Assembly: GCA_014378715.1 (NCBI GenBank)
Contig: JACMNE010000056.1
Span: 1 to 64,000 of the forward strand
DNA: 64,000 nucleotides
Source: Microbacteriaceae bacterium
GTDB lineage: Bacteria > Actinomycetota > Actinomycetes > Actinomycetales > Microbacteriaceae
Direction: 5' to 3'
Below, in pieces: positions 49,117 to 58,322 of this stretch (the first letter of the stretch is position 1; each line of letters begins with the position of its first letter). The translations under genes were made by a program, and so were the position numbers. The notes below the pieces were generated by a model that was not told the DNA's origin, made no database searches, and worked only from the letters and a program-made list of their open reading frames with translations.

Positions 49117-50334
49117 ATGACGAACTCCGTGCTGCACTCGCGCGCCCAGTTGAGCGCCTGGCGCAACTCCCTGTTCGTGGTCTTCGCCCTCTGCGGGGCG
49201 GGCCTGGCGAGCTGGGCGGCGCGGGTTCCCGCCGTCGCCGCCTCCCTCGACCTGACCTCCGCGGATGTCGGGCTCCTGCTGTTCGGCATCGCGGCCGGCT
49301 CGATCGTGGGGCTGCTCCTGTCGAGCCACCTCATCGCGATGTTCGGCGCCAGGAACGTCATCCGCTTCGCGCTGGTGATCGGCCCGGTGGGGCTCGTGGT
49401 CGCCGCGGTCGGGGCGAGTGTGGTGACGAGCTTCGGGGTCGCATTCACCGGGCTCGCGATCGTCGGTGCGGCGCTCGGCGCCTGCGACGTCTCAATGAAC
49501 GTCTCGGGGGCGGCCAACGAGCGCGCGATCGGCCGCAACATCATGCCGATCTACCACGCGTTCTTCAGCATCGGCACGATCGTGGGCGCGGGGCTCGCCG
49601 CGATCGCGGAGCACTTCGAGATCCCGCTCGAGTACCACCTCGGCGCGATCGGCGCCCTCACCGTGCTGGCTTCGATCGTGGTCGTGCGGTTCCTGCTGCC
49701 CGAGACCGTGATCGAGCCGGAGGAGGCGGAGCCAGGACCCGCGGACACCTGGCGCACCCGGCTGTCGATCTGGCGCGACCCGCGCACGATCTTCATCGGG
49801 CTCATCGTGCTCGGCATGGCGTTCACCGAGGGCTCGGCGAACGACTGGCTCGCCTACGCGATGGTCGAGGGGCACAACACCGATAAGCCGACCGGCGCGC
49901 TCGTCTTCGGGGTCTTCGTCACCGCCATGACCATCGGCCGACTCGGCGGCGTGAGGCTGCTCGACCGCTTCGGGCGTGTTCCCGTGCTGCGGGTCTCGGC
50001 CGCGCTCGCCTTCACCGGGCTCCTGGTGCTCATCTTCGTCCCCATCGTCTGGCTCGCCGTCGTGGGGGTCGTGCTCTGGGGCCTCGGAGCCGCTCTCGGC
50101 TTCCCGGTCGGGATGTCCGCCGCCGCGGACGACCCCCGCACCGCCGCCGCCCGGGTCAGCGCGGTCGCCACGATCGGCTATGTCGCGTTCCTCGTCGGCC
50201 CCCCGGTGATCGGATTCCTCGGCGAGCACGTCGGAATCCTCAACGCACTGCTGCTGGTGCTGGTGCTGGTCGCCCTCGCCGGCGCACTGTCGCAGTCCGC
50301 GCGGGAGCCCCGCGGCACGAAGGTAGGGTCGTAG
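49117..50334 (+). CDS. MFS transporter
   Basis: 12 TM pattern; [40 protein letters not shown]. Confidence 0.87.
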   Translation: MTNSVLHSRAQLSAWRNSLFVVFALCGAGLASWAARVPAVAASLDLTSADVGLLLFGIAAGSIVGLLLSSHLIAMFGARNVIRFALVIGPVGLVVAAVGASVVTSFGVAFTGLAIVGAALGACDVSMNVSGAANERAIGRNIMPIYHAFFSIGTIVGAGLAAIAEHFEIPLEYHLGAIGALTVLASIVVVRFLLPETVIEPEEAEPGPADTWRTRLSIWRDPRTIFIGLIVLGMAFTEGSANDWLAYAMVEGHNTDKPTGALVFGVFVTAMTIGRLGGVRLLDRFGRVPVLRVSAALAFTGLLVLIFVPIVWLAVVGVVLWGLGAALGFPVGMSAAADDPRTAAARVSAVATIGYVAFLVGPPVIGFLGEHVGILNALLLVLVLVALAGALSQSAREPRGTKVGS

Positions 50335-50336
50335 GA

Positions 50337-51032
50337 ATGCGTCTCGTCATTGCCCGGTGCTCCGTGGACTACGCCGGTCGGCTCAGCGCCCACCTGCCCC
50401 TCGCCACCCGCCTCCTCCTGCTCAAGGCCGACGGCAGCGTGCTCGTCCACAGCGACTCGCTGAGCTACAAACCGCTCAACTGGATGAGCCCGCCGTGCAC
50501 CATCACCTTCCCCGAGGTCGTGGCCGAGGCCCTCGAGGTCGGCGTCACCGAGACGTGGAAGGTCACCCAGGCGAAGACCTCCGACCTGCTCGTCATCTCG
50601 ATCCACGAGATCCTGCACGACTCGGCGCACGAGCTCGGCATCGACCCCGGCCTGCAGAAGGACGGCGTCGAGGCGCACCTGCAGAAGCTGCTCGCCGAGC
50701 AGATCGACGTGCTCGGCGACGGCTACCGGCTGGTGCGGCGCGAGTACATGACGGCGATCGGGCCGGTCGACATCCTCGCGACGGACGCGACCGGAGCCTC
50801 GGTGGCGATCGAGATCAAGCGCCGCGGCGACATCGACGGCGTGGAGCAGCTGACCCGTTACCTTGAGCTGATGAATCGCGATCCGCGCCTGGCGCCGGTC
50901 GCCGGGGTCTTCGCAGCCCAGGAGATCAAACCGCAGGCCCGCACGTTGGCGCTGGACCGCGGCATCCGCTGTGTCACGCTCGACTACGACGCGATGCGCG
51001 GCCTCGACGACAGCGACTCCCGCCTGTTCTGA
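50337..51032 (+). CDS. nucS: Endonuclease NucS
   Basis: [57 protein letters not shown] nuclease motif. Confidence 0.93.
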   Translation: MRLVIARCSVDYAGRLSAHLPLATRLLLLKADGSVLVHSDSLSYKPLNWMSPPCTITFPEVVAEALEVGVTETWKVTQAKTSDLLVISIHEILHDSAHELGIDPGLQKDGVEAHLQKLLAEQIDVLGDGYRLVRREYMTAIGPVDILATDATGASVAIEIKRRGDIDGVEQLTRYLELMNRDPRLAPVAGVFAAQEIKPQARTLALDRGIRCVTLDYDAMRGLDDSDSRLF

Positions 51033-51104
51033 GGTTGGGTCCGCGTCCAGCGACCAACAGCGGCGTCGCGTCGCGTTCATTCGCGCCACCTAAGCTGGCC
51101 ACAA

Positions 51105-51764
51105 ATGACGAATCCCCCGTGGACCTGCATCCTCTTCGACCTTGACGGCACGATCACCGACTCGGCGCCCGGTATCACCTCGAGCCTCGCCTGGATGTTC
51201 GAGCGTCTGGGCCTGCCTGTCCCCGGCACGGCCGAGCTCCTCGCCTACGTCGGCCCGCCCCTGCTCGACTCGTTCCGCGACTTCGCTGGCTTCGACGAGA
51301 AGGAGTCCTGGGACGCCCTCAACCTCTACCGCACCCACTACCTCGACCGCGGCCTCTACGACAGCACCGTCTACCACGGCATCCCCGAGGTGCTCGCGGC
51401 TGTCGCGGCGAGCAGCCTGCCCATGAGCCTCGCCACGTCCAAGCCGGAGACCCCCGCGAACCTCATCCTCACCCACTTCGACCTCGCCAGGCACTTCGAC
51501 GTGATCGCTGGGGCCTCCGATGACGAGTCCCGGAGCGCGAAAGCGGATGTCGTCGCCGACGCCCTCCGACGTCTCGAGCACGCCGGAGCCGACATCTCCC
51601 GCCCGGTGCTGGTCGGCGACCGGGAGCACGACGTGGAGGGTGCCGCCGCGAACGGGGTTCCGACCATCTTCGTCGAGTGGGGCTACGGGGCCGAGCACGA
51701 GAAGGCCGGATCGCACTCGGTCGCGCGCACGGCCGGCGAGCTGCCAGGGCTGCTACTGGGCTGA
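51105..51764 (+). CDS. HAD family hydrolase (phosphoglycolate phosphatase-like)
   Basis: CILFDLDGTITDSAPGITSSL; VLVGDREHDVEGAAANGVPTIFVEWGYG. Confidence 0.88.
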   Translation: MTNPPWTCILFDLDGTITDSAPGITSSLAWMFERLGLPVPGTAELLAYVGPPLLDSFRDFAGFDEKESWDALNLYRTHYLDRGLYDSTVYHGIPEVLAAVAASSLPMSLATSKPETPANLILTHFDLARHFDVIAGASDDESRSAKADVVADALRRLEHAGADISRPVLVGDREHDVEGAAANGVPTIFVEWGYGAEHEKAGSHSVARTAGELPGLLLG

Positions 51765-51771
51765 ACCGCGC

Positions 51772-52794
51772 CTACCGCGCCAGCCGCTCCACCACGGCGC
51801 CGAACAGCCTCGGCGCCGCCACCGCGAGCGGCACGATCCTGTCGCGCAGCGGCGAGCGCGCCGCCGCCACGAGCGCTGTTGTCAGCGACCGGGATTCGCG
51901 GGTGCGCCGACGCCACTCGCCCTCGTAGTCGCCCGGCCGTGAGCCGACCACGCAGTCGACGGCCGCCTCGGCTTGGGCGAGACCGACCCGGATGCCCTCG
52001 CCGGTGATCGCGTCCACGTATCCGGCCGCGTCGCCCACGAGCATGATCCGACCGGCCGTGCGCCGCGTGACCCGCTGGTGGAAGGGGCCAGCCCCGCGCA
52101 GGGTGCTCGCCGTCGCCGCGCCAGCGACGCGCGCCGCCAGCTCGGGGATCCGCGCCAGCTGCGCCTCGAACGAGATGCCGCGCTCCCCGAGCATCGCGAC
52201 GCCGACGGTGTCGACCGAGACCGGGGTCACATACGCCTCGACCTCCGGAGTCCAGTGCACCTCGATCAGGTCGCTCCACGGGGCGATCGCGTAGTGCCTG
52301 CGCACCCCGTAGCGCCGCGTCCCCGTCGTCGGGGCCGGGTCGAGCCCGGTCAGCCGCCGCACCACTGAGTGCAGCCCGTCGGCCCCGAGCAGGTACCGCG
52401 CTGTCACACCCCCCGCCGTCACGGCGGAGTCGGTCTGCTCGACCGTGTCGACGCGCCCTGTCACCCGCTCCACCCCGAGCTCGAGCGCCCGCTCCGCGAG
52501 CACCGCGCTCAGCTCCGTGCGCCGTACCCCCATCCCGTTGCCGGCGCGAAAGCGGTGGTCGACGCTGCGGGAGCCGTTCGAGTACCTGACCCCCCGAAGC
52601 GGCTGCCCTGCCGGGAACACCCCGAGACGGGCCAGCGCCGGAACGGCCCCCGGCATGAGTCCCTCGCCGCAGGCCTTGTCGATCGCGTCGCCGCCCCGCG
52701 GCTCGATCACCGCGACCGTGAGGCCTCTCAGCCGCGCGTCGATCGCCGCCGCGAGCCCGACCGGACCACCCCCGACGACCAGCAGGTCGCGCAT
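51772..52794 (-). CDS. FAD-dependent monooxygenase/reductase (UbiH/geranylgeranyl-reductase-like)
   Basis: MRDLLVVGGGPVGLAAAIDARLRGLTVAVIE; IMLVGDAAGYVDAITGEGI. Confidence 0.85.
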   Translation of the reverse strand: MRDLLVVGGGPVGLAAAIDARLRGLTVAVIEPRGGDAIDKACGEGLMPGAVPALARLGVFPAGQPLRGVRYSNGSRSVDHRFRAGNGMGVRRTELSAVLAERALELGVERVTGRVDTVEQTDSAVTAGGVTARYLLGADGLHSVVRRLTGLDPAPTTGTRRYGVRRHYAIAPWSDLIEVHWTPEVEAYVTPVSVDTVGVAMLGERGISFEAQLARIPELAARVAGAATASTLRGAGPFHQRVTRRTAGRIMLVGDAAGYVDAITGEGIRVGLAQAEAAVDCVVGSRPGDYEGEWRRRTRESRSLTTALVAAARSPLRDRIVPLAVAAPRLFGAVVERLAR

Positions 52795-53330
52795 CAGGCC
52801 CGCGCGTCGAGGGCGGCGAGCGCCCGGTTCTCGGTGGGGATGCGGAAGCGCAAGAGCAGAATCAGGTTCAGCGCGGTGAACACGAGCGCCGTGATCCATG
52901 CCCCGTGCACGAGCGGGAGCGCGATGCCCTCGACCGCCACGACAATGTAGTTGGGGTGCCGCAGCCACGTGAAGCGGTACGGCCCGCGCGTGACCCTGCC
53001 GAGCCCTGGCACCACGATGACGCGTGTGTTCCACTGGTGTCCCAGCGAGGCGATGATCCAGTACCGGCCGGCCTGACAGGCGAGTACGACCACCAGCATC
53101 GGCCAGCCGATGGCGGGAGTGAACGGCCGGTCGAGGAGGACCACCTCGGCGATGCAGGCCAGCAGCAGCCCGGTGTGCAGGGCGACCATCGCTGGGAAGT
53201 GGCCCCGCCCGTGCTCGACGCCGCCGCGCTCGAACGCCCAGGCTGCGTTCCGCTGGGAGATCACGAGTTCGGCGATGCGCTCCGCCCCGGTGGCGAGCAC
53301 GAGCACGACGTAGACGATCACGACGGCCAC
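52794..53330 (-). CDS. Isoprenylcysteine carboxyl methyltransferase (ICMT)-family protein
   Basis: VTRGPYRFTWLRHPNYIVVAVEGIALPL; multi-TM. Confidence 0.85.
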   Translation of the reverse strand: MAVVIVYVVLVLATGAERIAELVISQRNAAWAFERGGVEHGRGHFPAMVALHTGLLLACIAEVVLLDRPFTPAIGWPMLVVVLACQAGRYWIIASLGHQWNTRVIVVPGLGRVTRGPYRFTWLRHPNYIVVAVEGIALPLVHGAWITALVFTALNLILLLRFRIPTENRALAALDARA

Positions 53331-54388
53331 CGCAGGAGCACGAGCTCGGCGGAGACACCGGGTCCGAGCGCGAAGAGGACCGTCAGATCATCCGCTTCAT
53401 GAACGGACTCGGTCATCGAATCGGCGAGGATGTGCAGAACGGATGCGGAGGACAGGTTGCCGACTGTGGCGAGGGAGCGCCAGCTGATGTCGAGGGCGCC
53501 GTCGGGCAGCTCGAGGCTCTCGGAGAACGCCTCGAGCACCCGGGGACCGCCCGGGTGGGCGACCCAGCGATCGATCTGGCCGATCTCGAGGTCGTTGTCG
53601 GCGAGGAACTGCTCGACATCGCCGCCGAAGTGACGCTCCACGACGTCGCCGACGCGGGCGGTGAGCACGATGCGGAATCCGGTCTCGCTGGCATTGAAGC
53701 CGATGACGTCCTCGGTGTCGGGGTAGAGCCTGCTGCGGGTGTCCACGACGTCGGGGCCGGTCACGATCATCCGCTTCGCCCGCTCGTCGCCGACCATGAT
53801 GACGGAGGCCGCGCCGTCGCCGAACAGGCCCGACGCGACGAGGTTCGCCATCGAGTCGTCGTCCCGCTGGAAGGTGAGGGAGCACAGCTCGACCGAGATG
53901 AGCGCCGCGACACCCTCGGGGTGCCCGGCGAGGTAGTCGGCAACCCTGGCGATGCCCGCGGCGCCGGCGACACAGCCCAGCCCGTACATCGGCACGCGTT
54001 TGACGTCGGAGCGGAGGCCGAGCCGGGCCACCAGGAGCGCGTCGATCGACGGGGCCGAGATGCCGGTCACCGAGGTGAACATGACGTAGTCGATGTCGCC
54101 GGGCTCGAGTCCCGAGCTGAGAAGTGCCGCCCGCAGCGACTCCTCGGCGAGGTCGGCGGCGACCTCAATGAACATGCCGTTCGACTGGGAGAAGGTCTGC
54201 GGGTCGAGGTACCCCTCGAGCGGCATCACGAGGTGGCGGGTGTCGACCCGGCTGGAGGCGTGCAGGCGGTCGAGGAGGGCGCGTTTGCCGGTGTTCGTCG
54301 TGATCAGCGGACCGATCGTCGCCGTGATCTCCGACTGCGGATACACGAAGGCCGGGAGCGCGGGGGCGACAGCGACGATTCGGGCCAT
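53318..54388 (-). CDS. Type III polyketide synthase (chalcone synthase family)
   Basis: Thiolase fold with Cys (YGLGCVAGAAG), His (WVAHPGGPRVLEAF) and Asn (TVGNLSSASV). Confidence 0.9.
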   Translation of the reverse strand: MARIVAVAPALPAFVYPQSEITATIGPLITTNTGKRALLDRLHASSRVDTRHLVMPLEGYLDPQTFSQSNGMFIEVAADLAEESLRAALLSSGLEPGDIDYVMFTSVTGISAPSIDALLVARLGLRSDVKRVPMYGLGCVAGAAGIARVADYLAGHPEGVAALISVELCSLTFQRDDDSMANLVASGLFGDGAASVIMVGDERAKRMIVTGPDVVDTRSRLYPDTEDVIGFNASETGFRIVLTARVGDVVERHFGGDVEQFLADNDLEIGQIDRWVAHPGGPRVLEAFSESLELPDGALDISWRSLATVGNLSSASVLHILADSMTESVHEADDLTVLFALGPGVSAELVLLRWPS

Positions 54389-54515
54389 GAGGGACGCTAA
54401 CACGCCCGATCGGGCTCGGACACAACATCCGCTCTCCCTGGGAGATGGTTGACTTGCCCGCCTGCCGGACCGAGCATATGCATCGGAGAACCCACCGCCA
54501 CGATCGGAGAACAGC

Positions 54516-54737
54516 ATGGGCGCCCTGGACGACATCACGAAGAAGGCCACCGATTTTTTGACGAGTGACAAGGGGCAGGAGGCGCTGAAGAGCCAGAAGG
54601 CAGAGGACATCAGCGACCGGCTGCTCGAGAGCGCCGCCGGGGCGGCGAACCGGGTGACCGGGGGCAGCCAGGCCGGCAGGATCGACGAGGCACGCGACGC
54701 GGCCGACCGCCGGATCGGCACCGACGACCCAGCCTGA
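54516..54737 (+). CDS. Rv0909/MT0933-type putative antitoxin-like protein
   Basis: MGALDDITKKATDFLTSDKGQEALKSQKAEDISDRLLESAAGAANRVTGGSQAGRIDEARDAADRRIG. Confidence 0.6.
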   Translation: MGALDDITKKATDFLTSDKGQEALKSQKAEDISDRLLESAAGAANRVTGGSQAGRIDEARDAADRRIGTDDPA

Positions 54738-54832
54738 GAGTTACCCGGCAACGGAATAGGCCGGGCCGGGGTGGGGTTGGCGGAAGGGTGCGCCGACTGC
54801 GCACCCCCATCGTCTCCCACGAAAGAAGCCCC

Positions 54833-55897
54833 GTGCAGCTCTTCACTCCCCTCCACCTCGGCGCCCTCCCCCTCCGCAACCGCGTGGTGATGGCCCCGCT
54901 CACCCGGGTGCGCTCCGGCGCTGACGGGGTGCCGAACGACCTGGTCGTCGAGTACTACGGCCAGCGCGCGAGCACCGGCATGATCACCTCCGAGGGCGCG
55001 TACACGAGCGCCGGGAGCCAGGCCTACCCCGGCCAGCCCGGGATCGTCACCGAGGAGCAGATCGCCGGCTGGCGCCGCGTCACTGACGCGGTCCACGCGC
55101 GCGGCGGACTCATCGTCATGCAGCTGATGCACGGCGGACGCGTCACCCACCCGTCGGTCAACGGCGGCAATCCCGTGATCGCGCCGAGCGCCATCGCGAT
55201 CGAGGGAGAGGTGCGCACCGCCGACGGCAAGGCGCCCTACCCCGTGCCGGTCGCCGCCGACGCCGCCTCGATCATCGCCGAGCACGTCACCGCCGCCCGC
55301 AACGCGATCGCCGCCGGCATGGACGGCGTCGAGATCCACTCGGCCAACGGCTACCTGCTGCACGAGTTCCTCGCGCCCAGCTCGAACCTCCGCGACGACG
55401 AGTTCGGCGGCACCCCACAGAAGCGCGCCCGCCTCGGCATCGAGGTCGCCACGGCCGTCGCGGCCGCGATCGGAGCCGACCGTGTCGGCATCCGCATCTC
55501 CCCGTCGCACAACATCCAGGACGTGCTCGAAATTGACGCCGCGGACACCCGCCTCACCTACGAGACCCTCCTCTCGGGGCTCGCCCCCCTCGGCCTCGCC
55601 TACCTCAGCGTGCTGCACAGCGACCCGGCCGGCGAGTTCGTCCAAGACCTGCGCGCCCACTTCGGCGGTCCGCTCGTCGCGAACAGCGGATTCGGTGTGA
55701 TCACCTCCCGCGAGGACGCCGCGGCCCTCATCGAGCACGGCAAGGCTGATGCCGTGGCCGTCGGCCGCATGCTCATCGCCAACCCCGACCTCGTGCGCCG
55801 CTGGGCCGAGGAGCGCGAGCTCAACGAGCCCGACGCGAGCACCTTCTACGGTCCCGACGCGCACGGCTACACCGACTACCCCGCGCTCGCCAGCTAG
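54833..55897 (+). CDS. Old-yellow-enzyme family alkene reductase (N-ethylmaleimide reductase-like)
   Basis: LFTPLHLGALPLRNRVVMAPLTRVRS; MDGVEIHSANGYLLHEFLAPSSNLRDDEFGG. Confidence 0.92.
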   Translation: MQLFTPLHLGALPLRNRVVMAPLTRVRSGADGVPNDLVVEYYGQRASTGMITSEGAYTSAGSQAYPGQPGIVTEEQIAGWRRVTDAVHARGGLIVMQLMHGGRVTHPSVNGGNPVIAPSAIAIEGEVRTADGKAPYPVPVAADAASIIAEHVTAARNAIAAGMDGVEIHSANGYLLHEFLAPSSNLRDDEFGGTPQKRARLGIEVATAVAAAIGADRVGIRISPSHNIQDVLEIDAADTRLTYETLLSGLAPLGLAYLSVLHSDPAGEFVQDLRAHFGGPLVANSGFGVITSREDAAALIEHGKADAVAVGRMLIANPDLVRRWAEERELNEPDASTFYGPDAHGYTDYPALAS

Positions 55898-55908
55898 CCC
55901 GCTTTTGG

Positions 55909-56146
55909 TCATTATTCAGGGGTTCGGCGTGCCCGGCCGTCTGCGGTCCCGCCATCATTCAGGAGTGAGCGACGCCGCTAAACGATATTGTGCGTCAGAT
56001 GAGTGGATATGACCGATTCTGTCGTCATATCACCGACGAACGCACGATTTCGGCGTGAGACTGCACCGCCACATCCGCTGGTCCTGAATGATGAACGGGG
56101 GCAACGGGCCGAACTCCTGAATGATGACGTGACCAGCGGATGTCGC
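55909..56146. repeat. Nested inverted-repeat region with four copies of a CATCATTCAGGA-like word and an inverted pair of the abundant AGCGGATGT word
   Basis: TCATTATTCAGGGGTTCGGC (55909) vs minus-strand TCATCATTCAGGAGTTCGGC (~56109-56128); CCGCCACATCCGCTGGTC vs GACCAGCGGATGTCGCGG (one mismatch). Confidence 0.8.
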
Positions 56147-56597
56147 GGCTGGGATTGAGCGGATGAACTCCACTTGCAGGGCGTTGAACTCGTCGGGCCG
56201 GTCGCAGTTCAGGGTGTGGCCGGCCCCCTCGACGATGGCGCTGCGTCCGAGCGGGTTGGCCGCTGCCGGACGCCGCGTGCTCGCACGACCAGAGCTGGCT
56301 CTCCCGCCCGGCGACGAACAGGTCGGGCACCTCGACCCGGTCGATCACGTCGCGCCAGTCCTGAACGGCGTGGCCGTGCAGCAGGTGGATCGTCTCCGAC
56401 GCCGCGGGTCGCGCGTGCGGCCGATCCGCTCGACGAGCCGGAGTATTCCGGGCATCGACCCCTCCTGCGGGAGGCCGCGGCCGGTCGGCGGGATGCCCGC
56501 GGCCAAGAAGGCGTGCTCCCCCGACGCGTCGTAGCCGGAGAAGCCGAACCGCCAGTCGTCGGAGCAGTGGAGGGTGACACCGTCATTCGTGCTGTGG
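56147..56597 (-). pseudogene. Degraded alpha/beta-hydrolase-like gene (at least two frameshifts, N-terminus missing)
   Basis: Minus-strand peptides in three successive frames: VTLHCSDDWRFGFSGYDASGEHAFLAAGIP...MPGILRLVERIGRTRDP | ETIHLLHGHAVQDWRDVIDRVEVPDLFVAGRESQLWSCEHAA | ANPLGRSAIVEGAGHTLNCDRPDEFNALQVEFIRSIP. Confidence 0.8.
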
Positions 56598-56614
56598 CTG
56601 GGCTTGGGGACCCC

Positions 56615-58069
56615 CTAGGTGCGGGTGAGCGGGGCGGCCGGGAAGGCCTTGCCGGGATTGAGGGTGCCCGCGGGGTCGAGCGCCGCCTTGATCGAGCGAT
56701 GCAGGTCGACGACGCGCGGGCCGAGCTCGGTCGCAGCGCCCGGCAGCTTGAGCAGTCCGACGCCGTGCTCCCCTGAGACCGTGCCGCCGAGGGCCAGGCA
56801 GTTCGCGATGATCTCCTCGAAGGCGATCCTCGCCCGCTCCTTGGCCGCCGGGTCGTCCTCGGGCGCGATGATGAGCGGATGCAGGTTGCCGTCGCCCGCG
56901 TGGGCGATGTTGGCGATCACGACGTCGTGGGAAGCCGCGGACGCCTGGATCCGCGCCAGCATTTCGGGCACCTGCCCGCGGGGCACACAGATGTCCTCGG
57001 TGAGCACGGGCCCGAGCCGTTCAAGTGCGGGGTAGGCGAGGCGGCGGGTGAGGAACAACCGGTCCACATCGGCCTTCTCGGTGGCGCGCTCCACGCGCGA
57101 GCCGCCGGCCGCGGCGAAGATCGCGGCGATCTCGTCAGCCGACTCGTCGCCGGCCTCCCCACGCTCGTCGACCTTCGCGAGGAGGAGGGTGTTCACCTGC
57201 GCCGGGTCGACGCCGTCGGGCAGGCCGAGCCCCTGCCAGGCCTCCACCGCGGCGATACAGGTGCTGTCGATGAGCTCGAGCGCGGCCGGAACGATGCCCG
57301 CACGGGACACGGCCGCGACCGCGTCGCCCGCGGCCACAAGCGAGGGGAAGTAGCCGATGACGGCGCGCTCCTCCCGCCCGGCGAGCGGGAGCAGACGAAC
57401 AGTGACCTCGGTGATGATGCCGAGGGTGCCCTCCGAGCCGACCATGAGGCCGGTGAGGTCGTATCCGGTGACGCCTTTGGCTGTGCGGTGACCGAGCCGC
57501 ACCACGCTCGCGTCGGCGAGCACCACTGTCAGGCCCAGCACGTAGTCGCGTGTCACTCCGTACTTCACACAGCAGATGCCGCCTGCGTTGGTCGCCGCGT
57601 TGCCGCCGATGCTCGAGATGGCCGAGCTCGCGGGGTCGGGCGGGTACCAGAGCCCGCTCTTCGCGACCTCGGCCCGGAGGGTGTCGTTGATCACGCCGGC
57701 CTGGGCCACCGCAAGCCGCTCGTCCGTATCGACCTCGAGGATCGCCGACATCCGCTCGAGGGAGACGACGATGCAGTTCGCCACGCTGTTCGCTCCCCCC
57801 GAGAGGCCGGTGCCGGCTCCCCTCGGCACCACGCGGATGCCGCGGTCGGCGGCGAAGCGCACGGCCGTGACGACATCCCCGGTCGACTCGGCGAACACCA
57901 CGGCGATCGGCGGCTCGTACGCGGCCCACTCCGCGTCGTCGTGGCTGTGCGTGGCGAGGGTCGGCGCATCGGTGGCGGCCTGGCCCGCCGCGAAGAGGCG
58001 GGTCAGCGCGGACACGAGGTCGGTCGCGGACGGGTCGGTCGATCGCTCGGTCGAGACGGACGTTGTCAT
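56615..58069 (-). CDS. FAD-binding oxidase (glycolate oxidase GlcD / D-lactate dehydrogenase-like)
   Basis: VVPRGAGTGLSGGANSVANCIVVSLERM; SGEHGVGLLKLPG; C-terminal AALDPAGTLNPGKAF. Confidence 0.9.
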   Translation of the reverse strand: MTTSVSTERSTDPSATDLVSALTRLFAAGQAATDAPTLATHSHDDAEWAAYEPPIAVVFAESTGDVVTAVRFAADRGIRVVPRGAGTGLSGGANSVANCIVVSLERMSAILEVDTDERLAVAQAGVINDTLRAEVAKSGLWYPPDPASSAISSIGGNAATNAGGICCVKYGVTRDYVLGLTVVLADASVVRLGHRTAKGVTGYDLTGLMVGSEGTLGIITEVTVRLLPLAGREERAVIGYFPSLVAAGDAVAAVSRAGIVPAALELIDSTCIAAVEAWQGLGLPDGVDPAQVNTLLLAKVDERGEAGDESADEIAAIFAAAGGSRVERATEKADVDRLFLTRRLAYPALERLGPVLTEDICVPRGQVPEMLARIQASAASHDVVIANIAHAGDGNLHPLIIAPEDDPAAKERARIAFEEIIANCLALGGTVSGEHGVGLLKLPGAATELGPRVVDLHRSIKAALDPAGTLNPGKAFPAAPLTRT

Positions 58070-58162
58070 CGGATTCCTTCGCTGGAGACGGGCGACCGGC
58101 AGCAACCCGGTGTTCGACGGTACCCCGCTGGGAGGTCCTGACCAAGGCGACGCACAGGCTCG

Positions 58163-58203
58163 ATGTACCCCGTTGTGTGGCCCTTTTCGATGGCGGGGTA
58201 CAT
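58163..58203. promoter_or_regulatory. Perfect 10-bp inverted repeat ATGTACCCCG-N21-CGGGGTACAT between divergent genes
   Basis: Read directly between the glcD-like start and the osmoprotectant operon. Confidence 0.6.
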
Positions 58204-58322
58204 ACAATGTCCATTAGCACAAATTGGCCATTCGGAGTGACCACTGTTTAGGCTTCTTGGCGGAGTTCTCTGCACCGGAAGCTTCTCCGGACCTGAGATT
58301 CAACCGAAAAGGGACATCACCA

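Noticed and set aside
53318-55912. 864-aa ORF fused to the type III PKS
   Set aside because: The N-terminal half is antisense to the OYE reductase; the PKS start is MARIVAV at 54388.
2171-57756. The AGCGGATGTCGC word as dispersed CRISPR repeats or a mobile-element end
   Set aside because: Copies are irregularly spaced, mostly inside conserved genes, with no shared flanks and no spacer structure.
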